A stretch of 64,000 nucleotides of DNA, from contig OX392538.1 of NCBI GenBank assembly GCA_947623455.1, forward strand, positions 23,373,001-23,437,000, written 5' to 3'. Both the position numbers and the translations under genes were made by a program. The stretch comes from Mimachlamys varia (Eukaryota; Mollusca; Bivalvia; Pectinida; Pectinidae). Of this stretch, positions 48,178 through 57,571 are shown piece after piece. The notes below the pieces were generated by a model. The model was not told where the DNA came from and did no database searches. It saw only the letters and a list, made by a program, of their open reading frames with translations. The first letter of the stretch is position 1. Each line of letters begins with the position of its first letter.

Positions 48178-49654
48178 ATGAGAACTGTGATAATTGTCGC
48201 TGTCCTGGTGTTTGTTATCGTTGAGATGACAGCTGCAAAACGCCCACGCCGTAAGTTGCTAGATTTAGTTACATCGGAAATATATTCCATTTTCGTATGG
48301 CATTTACTCCTAGCAAATATAAGGAATAATATAAAACTTTAGCGCAAGCACCTGGGTATCACATTAATCGTCTTCACTAAACCGAATTTCATATAACAGT
48401 AATTTACAATGTCGCGTCGATTATACTCAAAGTACATCGATACTTGGTCCATGTTTATTTTACCTTTACTTGTACAAATTAATATAACTGAAATCATACA
48501 TATTGTATATTATTCCATTTTTACCAGTGAAATATCGAAAATTATTCATTCTATAAAAGTGATATTTTTCACTAGTGAGAAATATGATATTTTTCACTAG
48601 CACTAGTGAAAAATATTACTTATTCTGATTTGACCAAACAGAACGCTGCATACAAACAACATTTGTGAACATCAAAAGCTGCCACTGTATATTTTACTAT
48701 AAATATGAAAACATATTCTATCGTGTGGCTAATATTTCAATATTTTTCACTCGTGCTGCTCACTCGTGAAAAATATCAAAGTATTAGCCTCACTCGTGAA
48801 ATATATTTGGTATTACTGAAGACACTGTTAGAGATCCTCTATCTATTATATTTTGGTTGATACGATTTTCATGTTTTTGTTGAATAATTTTACACAAAAC
48901 TTTAAAATGTTGGCATATCTCAGAAAGTCTGAATTGTTTTTTATTGTTTTGTCATGTTTATTATATCGGACGAATGAAATCTTACAATTTACTCTAGAGC
49001 AACCTATATTTCTCTTTCCACAGAGAACCGCATCGGAGTTCCATTTTATTTCACGACTATTGTTACAATTACATTCCCAGCTTATACGTTTCATACCTTC
49101 ATTATTATATTTTAGACAGTCCACTACCCGTCAATTCGTCAATTACGGATATGATATTTTTTTTTCTATTTTTAGACTGTTAACTACCCGTTGATCAAGA
49201 ACATGACACGTGTCATTCCATTTTTAGACTGTACGCTGCATTTCGGTCACGAACATGACATGTTTAATTCTATTTTAAGACTGTAAACTGAAAGTGGATC
49301 ACGAACATAACATGTAATATATATCTAGACAGTGTGACTACCCGTTGATCACGGACATGACATGTTTTGTTATATTTTAGACTGTTAACTACTCGTCGAA
49401 CAAGAACATGATATAACTTATTCTATTTTTAGACTGTAAACTACCCGTCGATCACGAACATGACATGTCTTGTCCTATTTTTAGACTGTAAACTTCCGGT
49501 GGATCATGGACATCGTTGTAGCAGGCATTCGGCTCGTGAACGGATCTACTACGACCATGCTACGAAGAAATGCAAACCTTTCAACTATCGTGGATGTGGA
49601 GGGAACAAGAACAGATTTAAGTCTCATCACGACTGCCGTAAAGAATGCTCCTAG
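48178..49654 (+). CDS. Kunitz gene 4: secreted single-domain Kunitz protein
   Basis: Exon 48178-48250 encodes a signal peptide (MRTVIIVAVLVFVIVEMTAA) and KRPR, ending in phase 1 at GTAAGT. Exon 49485-49654 follows a CTATTTTTAG acceptor and encodes a six-cysteine Kunitz domain starting CKLPVDHGHRC, with IYYDHATKKC, FNYRGCGGNKN and DCRKEC, then TAG; total 80 residues. Spacing is unusual: 9 residues between cysteines 1 and 2 and 17 between 2 and 3 (BPTI 8 and 15), so the protease-binding loop is enlarged by three residues and the classical P1 site is not obvious. The remainder of the fold is well kept. The intron contains a small element (48521-48815) and a striking array of repeated acceptor sites just before exon 2. 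An ATTAAA at about 49814 may signal polyadenylation. Confidence 0.85.
48521..48815. mobile_element. MITE-like element with CACTAGTG palindromes
   Basis: Runs from TTACCAGTGAAATATCGAAAA to CACTCGTGAAATATATTTGG and contains TTTTTCACTAGCACTAGTGAA and several TTTTTCACTxGTG palindromes. It resembles the pair at 62020-63035 in the intron of the second EGF/Calx-beta gene. No ORF. Confidence 0.5.
49111..49500 (+). repeat. Tandem array of a 3' splice site and Kunitz exon start
   Basis: TTTTAGACTGTAAACTACCC-like units start near 49111, 49171, 49223, 49274, 49323, 49376, 49428 and 49480; period 49-60 bp. Each unit has a pyrimidine-rich tract, TAG (AAG in unit 4), the first 12-20 bp of the Kunitz exon, then GATCACGAACATGACATGT. 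The last unit is the real exon 2 boundary of Kunitz 4. The units diverge from one another by several substitutions, so the array is not recent. Confidence 0.88.
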
Positions 49655-52617
49655 GTTACGGTGTACAGGAACGTTTCTTGTATCATACTGAAATGTAATT
49701 TAGATAATCAACTTGTATACAACACTACAGATTGTCAAAAACTTGAGTCCTTGTGTTAAAAGACCATAGTTTGGTCTCTTTTTAATGATTTTATTCAATT
49801 TCATGTTCTGGTAATTAAAACATTTTTGAGCCATGCACAAAGCGTTTACTTTCGTTTAAATCGTCATTGAATATGCATTTGAATGTTCACGTACCAGCCA
49901 TGATCATATGAAAGCGAGAGGGATGGATATAAATGAGATGGGAAATTGTGCAACTGGGACGACAATCAATTTTGATATGCAAAAACGACACAAACGACAA
50001 TTTGTTTCGAAAGGAACGTCAAAGTAGTCGCATCATAGTGTACCAGACTACCAAATGAGGCTTTCACGAAGATACCGTAGTCCCACTTTACACACTCAAC
50101 CACCACATAAACCCACATTGCATACCACGAGAGGCCAGGGAATTGTTCGTAGCTAAAACCGACCTCGGACGTCAATACTTTCTTTGAAATTCACTGGTCC
50201 TCTGAGAATGATTTTATGTTACACGACAAAGGAATGTTAAGATAATGTAATAGTACATTCAGCAAATAATTACAAGTTCAAAAGTTTAACGCTTGTTCCT
50301 TATTCCTGAAATCAAATATAGACATATGATGTACATAGTTGTATCATTGTTATAGTGTAACTTACATCGAAAGCTTTCCTCAGATTTACATAATAATGTT
50401 AAAGAACGCGTATTTAGCACCTGTCGTTAAATCAGAGAAAATGCACATGTTATTCTGTGGATGGTGTTCACATGACTTGCTTGCTCTTAAGCTTAATCTT
50501 CCTTACGGTGCGAAACAAACAAAGTCTTACTCATATTGAGAAAGGAACAGGTGTGCGTAGTTCGTGATTTATCAGTAAAATGTGAAGTTTAATCACCTAG
50601 CACTTATCATAACAGGACTATATCAAATTTCAAGGGAGCAAATATTTGTTAACTTTTGTAAGTTAATTATTTACAGAGTTATTGAAAGAAAATATAAGAA
50701 ATTTGAAAAGCTAAAACCATAATTGTTATTCAAAATTGATAAAAATATGAGCAAAAAAAAAAAGATTTATATGGATACTACTGAATATTGAAAAAAAACA
50801 AGATTATGAGAACTGTAAGAATAAGCATCTTCTGCTTCATAGACGACACTCGCCATGTAAATCTAGCTCACATCAAGAAAATGTCACGTCCTCAAAGCAA
50901 GAACTTAGGCACAAATCTCGACTCTATCAACACAAATGGACATATTTATAAGCATATTAAGGAACATCCATCTTCATGTAATATAATGATAATAATATTC
51001 CTCAATAATACCAATATGGTAACCATAAAACTTGCTCATTGTCTTCATCAACTTGCATCTCCCTAATCCCTGTGGCGTAGGTTAATGGTTTGATCGTAAG
51101 CAGCCGGCATCTATCCGAAACTCATCGTAAGACCTAGTAAAACGAATAAGCTGCGACATGTAATCACCACAACCTTGGATGTTACTACTAAGAAAAGGGA
51201 AATTTTACGATAGGAAATTCGAAACCGTCACGTTCATCGTATAGCTTAGTAATAAATAGCTCGTGTAGGTCATATTTTAAGTAAAAGTCGAGGTAACATC
51301 TGTTGTGGCCTTGAATACGACCGGCTAGGCCAGCAATCTTCTTGTTGTTTATAGACAAGGCGTGGTAGATTCACCTGGATCATCCATCCATTCAAACCAT
51401 GACATATATTAACATTTGCGCTGCAAACTAATATATAAATATACCAGCAGCATTGCTTTTTATTTGATTATGTAAACCATAGCTATCCTGCCGCATGACG
51501 TCATAGATTAACCCTTTTTGAATTAAAGTCTAGAGGTTTCGCTTCGGATACGTCAGCGTCAAACGCTCAAATGATCGCGTTAAATTATTGACGGAAATTT
51601 TGAATTTCAAATTTGAGCTATTTCATCAATGCCATTGACGATGCAAATACAAACTGTGTTTTGAATAAAAAAAAATGGGGTTACTTAAATCTATTTTTTA
51701 AGTGAAATTTGTGTCAACATTCATATTTGTTTATAAAGATTGACGATATTGAATGAATTCCAATTGTTTAAAACGTCAAAATTGACCTAAAATCAGGTAC
51801 TTTGCCATTGTTGTTTCTTTGTCCGATCATAGCACGAAACTAGCAAATAAAATCGTCATTTCTCTTCTTTCTCTCCTAAACCATTAACCCCCTTTTCACG
51901 AGAAAAAACGAGCAATTATCAGATCAAAACTTTTCACAAAAGCAGATTCTTAATAAAGATTTAAGGTATCGCCTGCAAGTCCAAGGTCTTTGGTTTCTGT
52001 GACTTTCAAGTGAGTAGTTTTATTCTGTAAAATCCAACATTTTCGCCAGCTCCCAAACCGTTCGCGGAGTGGAAATGTTCCCGCTGTCAGTCATGCTGTT
52101 TTGTATCATGTGTAGCACACACTGTAGAGTTTGAGTGGTGCTTAATAAAGTTCGCGTATGCATATATTCGCAGAAATGTGTAGGCGGCGAAATAGCGAAA
52201 ATAACAACACTGCGAACAATTCAACTATTACAGTATCGAAGTGTAGATGAGTAGATAGAATTTTCTACTGCTTCCATGTTTTCAAAATAAGTAGAAATGT
52301 ATCTGGTGTTTCATTCAACGTTAATTGTCAGTTTATTTTTAAATCGTTTTTTTTTTCTACTCATTGTTTACTTTCAGAATTAAAGCGTTTTGACTCCACT
52401 ACACATCTTTACTTTGCTATCGTGGAAACGAGGCTTAACTATTGTTCTCTGATTTTTCTGTAATCATGACGATGACATATTGAGATATATAAAACAGACA
52501 ATCTCGGTAACATGAAAAGCAAGTTCGGTAACGTGATATTTAAGATTGCGGTTTGTTAAGTTCCCAACTAAATGGATTTCATTTGATATGCGATCAATAT
52601 TAGTTTTGAATTTATAT
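49655..52617. other. Intergenic downstream of Kunitz 4
   Basis: No gene recognised. 50340-50470 repeats 45190-45320 (AGATTTACAT, GCACATGTTA and related phrases), and 50800-51290 is a dispersed family A copy shared with 41270-41670, consistent with a roughly 5-9 kb duplication unit carrying a Kunitz exon. Short ORFs here show no domains. Confidence 0.45.
50800..51290 (+). repeat. Dispersed repeat family A, long copy
   Basis: Core ATCTTCTGCTTCATAGACGAC then ACTCGCCATGTAAATCTAGCT; tail CCCTAATCCCTGTGGCGTAGG and AGCAGCCGGCATCTATCCG; continues into GTATAGCTTAGTAATAAATAG as at 41270-41670. Confidence 0.65.
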
Positions 52618-52815
52618 AGAGGCCGCGATGACCTAGCGGTTAAGGTGTTCCGACATTCTACCACTAGCCCTCTTGGTTGCGATTTTGAATCCCAAAGTTG
52701 CCAGGTACTGATCGTAGGTCGCAGGTTTTTCTCCGGGTACTCCACCTCCACCTCCAAAACTGACACGTCCTTAAATGACTCTGGCTGTTATTATGTCGGT
52801 TAACAAAATAAACCA
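52618..52815 (+). repeat. tRNA-derived SINE, full length
   Basis: GGCCGCGATGACCTAGCGGTT resembles a polymerase III A box and TTGCGATTTTGAATCCCAA a degraded B box. The body contains TGCCAGGTACTGATCGTAGG and TTTTTCTCCGGGTACTCCACC, and the tail is GTCCTTAAATGACTCTGGCTG followed by AACAAAATAAACC. I recognise this body and tail from SINEs common in bivalve genomes. Direct flanking repeats were not resolved. Confidence 0.75.
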
Positions 52816-53809
52816 AAGAAAAAATCAAAGCATAAAATTATATTATTTTATTTGAAATTGAAATTTGAAAAGGATGGTTACTACATATGTTTATCCACCT
52901 ACACAGTCATATCGATTCAAATGTAAAGATTGTACTCGTTTGACATCAAAGTTGCTATATGGCACAGCTGTATGTAAAAAAAAAACATATGCCGACATCG
53001 TCATAACGTGTACCAGAATAGCATTAACTATTGTTTGCCCTATTGTAGGAATTTTCATGAACTTAAATACGGTACTTACACTTAATGTTCGTATTACCAA
53101 AGCTAATTTCCATGCAACTACATAGATTTCTATTGGAGTTGCCAAAGCAATGCCATTTTTTCGGTATAATTAGGAGGAAAATAAAAAAAAATAAATGAAT
53201 AGCAAGCGACCCCCAACCCTTCAAGATGTCCCTCCATATACCAACTCTAGACTTCTGCCTGAAAATGTTATATAATCTTAACGTTTTTTTTTTCGTTTTG
53301 CAAATCTGAGTTTTTCCACCCAGAAATGTTTTCTTGCTGTTAAGCCTTGCATATTTTATAGTATTACGACAAATAAAACCTACGTAAAATGTCAACTTTA
53401 AGATCCATTATATAACGGATCACACAATAGATGATATATTAATTGTATGCATATTCATTTCAAATGTATCAAAGAAATGCAATCACTCCTACATATTCCG
53501 CTGTATTGATTTGCATTTCCATGAAAGCGGGACTTAGCAAAACACACATTATTAGCATTGCTCTTTCGGTTTTAAGCATGAGCATGGTCATGTTACTACG
53601 AGTCTGTGTATTTGCATAATATGAAACATTATTAGTACTGGCGAGTAAAGCTTAAGCCGTCATAATGAAATAATTATGGGATAATTTTAGTAAAGTAATC
53701 AAATCCCTGCAATATGGAAACTTCCAAAAAAAGTACTAATTTTTCGTGTGATTCTTGTTGGTCTTCAGCATAGGAATAACACAAAGAATATGACCTTTTA
53801 ATTGCTAAA
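52816..53809. other. Intergenic before the piggyBac element
   Basis: About 1 kb with no recognised gene; overlapping short ORFs at 52865-53395 are AT-rich and unconserved. Confidence 0.45.
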
Positions 53810-55130
53810 CCCCTTAACTCCCAGCTACGCATTTTCTACGCATATTGACATACCGTGTACAACGATCGATGTATCTTTCTTAATTTATCACATGTGTGTA
53901 CTAAATATATATCAAACGAAACTTAACATGTTTATGAACATTTTTTATTCTCAAACTTTTTCGATTAAGCCAATGATGAAAAAATCACAAAGTGTTAGAG
54001 TCAAATAACATTTTCAATTTTAATAGTTTAATCATTTTACGCCAATAACGACGACGTCACAATTGACGAGTTCTTTACGCAAGTCGAATATCCACATGTA
54101 CAAAAGCAAGACTTCAAACAAGACATTTTCAGAATAAAAACAACAAAAGATAGGTGCTAATTTACATAAAATGCATGTCTAAATTAATATTGAAATGCAA
54201 ACAAATTGCGTAACTTAGCTATATGTACGGCATCGGTGCTCTCGTTTGATCCTTGCATTGTAGATCTCTAGTATCTTTTACTAACATGCATTTCAATTAC
54301 AGGCTATATTTTTGTATAAAGCATTGCCATTGTACACAAGGACCACTCCAAATAGAATAAACCATATATCGCAAGTTTCATGGTATTGGCACTAGCTTCT
54401 ATTTTTAGTATTGGGAAATTTCCAATTACGTGTCACACACTGAAAAAAGCGCGAACTTCAAAATGTCGGATAGTGAAGCCGAGCTGGAGATTTCTTAATT
54501 TGATGGAGACGAGGACGGCTATTCATCGTCTGATTTAGAAATGAATGATGACTTTAGTGACCATTCATTTTCATCCGACACTGATTCCGACCCTGAACCC
54601 GACACGTGTTCTTCCATCAACACCTACAGCCAGGCTAGTTCTGTTGGGGATGGCGGTGATTTTTGGAATGACGACCTGCATGATGTTTATGTTACCGCCT
54701 TTGATGAGGAGACAGGACCCCGACACGATCTGCAACCTACAGCAAACGTCCTAATGTATTTTTTTCTGATGTTTTCTGAGGAGTTTTTTTCTAAACTTGC
54801 TGCAGAGACAAACAAGTATTCTTCCCAACAACGACAACAGGTACCTGACGGCAACTGGGTAGACACAACCATTCCAGAGATGATGGCGTTCATTGGACTA
54901 CAGATTATTATGGGAATAGTTCAGATGCCAAACATTGAAATGTATTGGTCTAAGAACATCTTCATCGGTAAGAAAATGTTGTACAACTATACTCAATGTT
55001 TATGATATCTGTAACACTGGTTGGGCGATAAAAATCTACCTAGATTTTTATTTTTTTGGGTGTTTTTTTTGGTATGTGTGGGGGTGGGGGGGGGGGGGGG
55101 GGCTTTTTCCGGGCACACAGGGACATGTAT

Positions 55131-55293
55131 TTAAGCATTAAACTGTTACCAGATGTAGTATACAGTCGATATGAATACAATTGGGTGGCAGATAAATAGA
55201 ATGTCGCCCGTTAGGGCGACATGATTATTTATCTGTCACCCAAATTGTATTCATATCGACTGTATACTACATCTGGTAATAGTTCAACGCTTA
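55131..55293. repeat. Foldback palindrome in piggyBac intron 1
   Basis: Left arm ACCAGATGTAGTATACAGTC.. ends at GATAAATA and is answered by TATTTATC..GACTGTATACTACATCTGGT. Arms are about 70 bp with few mismatches. The centre holds a second perfect hairpin, ATGTCGCCC-GTTA-GGGCGACAT. It would fold into one long stem, typical of a foldback MITE. Confidence 0.85.
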
Positions 55294-55445
55294 TATTTAC
55301 ACTTACGGTTATTTCAAAATATGGCTGTATCTATTTCTTTGGGATATAGTCGGTAAACGTTCTCCATTTTTCCATGTGTGTCTCTTTACCGGAAGAGTCT
55401 GATATAAATCAATATCATTTGAGCTATTGACTCCAAGCCATTATT

Positions 55446-55640
55446 CATGTTATCTGAGGCGGAGTGCAAAGCGTTGACGTAACGTAGTCCAACATGGCGT
55501 CAGAAATGACGTCACAATGGCCTGATTTACATCAGTGTCATCCAAGTGATTGATTCAAAACCATCATACATGTTATCTGAGGCGGAGTGCAAAGCTTTGA
55601 TATAACATAGTCCAACATGGCGTCAGAAATGATGTCATGT
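55446..55640. repeat. 123-bp direct repeat in piggyBac intron 1
   Basis: CATGTTATCTGAGGCGGAGTG recurs at 55446 and 55569, each followed by CAAAGC.TTGA and GTCCAACATGGCGTCAGAAAT. The second copy runs on into a small palindrome (TTGTAGTATA..TATACTACAA, 55656-55686). Confidence 0.8.
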
Positions 55641-55775
55641 GATGTTGATTGCAAATTGTAGTATACAGTGTGATATACTACAATTTGGTTTAGTAATGAT
55701 ATATAGTCATAGGCAACACAAAATATAAATATAGACTTATGATGCAATTTAGTGATACATTCATGTAAATATTGG

Positions 55776-55890
55776 CACAGGGACATGTATAGACTTATGA
55801 TAAAATTTAGTGATAAATGCCTATATATGTTGACATTATATATAGTTATGTATCACTAAATTTCATCATAAGCCTTTACATGTCCCTGTG
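55776..55890. repeat. Second foldback palindrome in piggyBac intron 1
   Basis: CACAGGGACATGTATAGACTT at the left is complementary to the right end CATGTCCCTGTG and the preceding CATAAGCCTTTA stretch, with ATTTAGTGATA against TATCACTAAATTT inside. Arms are about 45 bp. A partial extra copy of the left arm lies at 55733-55775, and the CAGGGACATGTAT phrase also occurs at 55118. Confidence 0.78.
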
Positions 55891-56792
55891 GTCAGGGTCT
55901 CAAAAATAAGTAAAAACTAAAGATTTCTATATCACCGTGTGCCTTCAGAATTTTCGCATTTAATTTTTGTTTATTTAAATGAAATCAATTCTACTTTACG
56001 TCATCTGTGTCAATGGTATCTGTAATGGATCGATTGTCTTTGAAATTGTTTTTCTATACATTTTATTTCCAGGTAATGCAGGATTCCAGAATACGATGTC
56101 TCGGAACCGTTTTCAAGCACTACAGAGATACTTTCATGTAAACGATAATAAAGCTAGAATTCAACAAGGTGAACAAGGGTACGACAGGTAGGTCTACTTT
56201 TTATCTATTATATTGTGTATAATAACTTTTTATACGTATCGAATATAGACTTACAGATACAGGCCCCTATTTCTTGAAGTTTTAAAATTCAAAATTACTG
56301 TATACATGTACACTCATTAATTTGGAAACTTGTATATGGCAAATTGTATTATAGTACAATAGTACAGAGTAGGTTACTATAACAAACTTGCCTTTAGATA
56401 TTTGCACAATACAGATGACTTTATAAATTTATAGTCACTAATACTGACGAAAATTGACAACATGACATTAACATGTAATAATTTCATTGCATATATTGTT
56501 TGATACTAGTATCTTTGAATTTTATTTTCTGTCAAGGCTCCATAAAATCAGGCCACTTATCGACATGGTAAGGACAAATTTCAAACAGCACTACCTTCCT
56601 GGTCAGCACCAAGCCTTAGATGAAGGGATGGTAAAATATAAGGGACGTTTTTATGCTAAGCAGTACATGCCTGGAAAACCCGTGAAGAGGGGATTGAAGG
56701 TAAGGTATATAAGTTTCAAGTTGTATAATGATTTTTTTTAATTTTGACATTTGACATGAATTGTTGTGGATGACCAAAGCCCGTCAAAAGAA

Positions 56793-56816
56793 GGGGGGGG
56801 GGGGGGGGGGGGGGGG
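56793..56816. repeat. 24-G homopolymer
   Basis: Uninterrupted run of 24 G, then T and GGGGG, in the intron after piggyBac exon 3. It could form a G-quadruplex; run length is also error-prone in assembly. Confidence 0.8.
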
Positions 56817-57543
56817 TGGGGGCTGCCCGTCTCAATAATTCTGAAGTGAAGTGCAATTCGTACATGCCAAAAATGTATTTTTCGTTGCTAACATATACAT
56901 GTAAGTCAGCCCACTCCAGCCACACTTTTTCTGACGGCCCTGTGACCAGAATCTCTGCCACTAAGATGGATATATGTTAATCAACAAATATAAATATGAA
57001 TTATTAATTGATATCAATTAATAAATTCGTTTATCATTTTTTGTCTTTGCTAGATATGGATGAGATGCGAGAAAAGTGGCTATTGTGGTGACTTTCTACC
57101 ATATTTAGGCAAGCATGACACGTTTCATGGACGAGACCTCGGAGAGCGAGTCGTAAGACATTTATGTCGACCACTCAAACATAAAGGACATTGTGTGTAT
57201 TTTGACCGGTAAGTTATATAATTGATTACTGAATTTCATTTGTAAACTATTTATGTCAGATGCTACTATATAACAATAAAAGTCGCGGATCAGATCTAGT
57301 TCTGGGAGGGGGGGTTACAGATTACCGGAATCTGTAAACTATATAAAAAATGTACCATAATCCATGAAGTATTCTTGGCTTTCTAAACCCACACCCATCC
57401 TGAATAAATCATTGCCACTCTTATATCATTATAGTAATATGATTATGGGTCAAATGGCTCATTCAGGTGTAATTGTTTCGTCACGTCGCGTCATATTCTT
57501 GGGATGGGGTGGTTGCTCAACCCCAAATCGCATCCCTACCCCA

Positions 57544-57571
57544 CCCCCCCCCCCCCCCCCCCCCCCCCCCC
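57544..57571. repeat. 28-C homopolymer
   Basis: Uninterrupted run of 28 C in the intron between piggyBac exons 4 and 5; a GGGGTGG plus 17-G run also lies at 55081-55102 in intron 1. Confidence 0.8.

Noticed and set aside
48853..49194. Overlapping 113- and 92-codon ORFs on both strands
   Set aside because: AT-rich intron sequence running into the acceptor array, with no domain or conservation.
50788..51066. 92-codon ORF with CFIDD
   Set aside because: Same dispersed repeat in another copy; frames and stops differ between copies.
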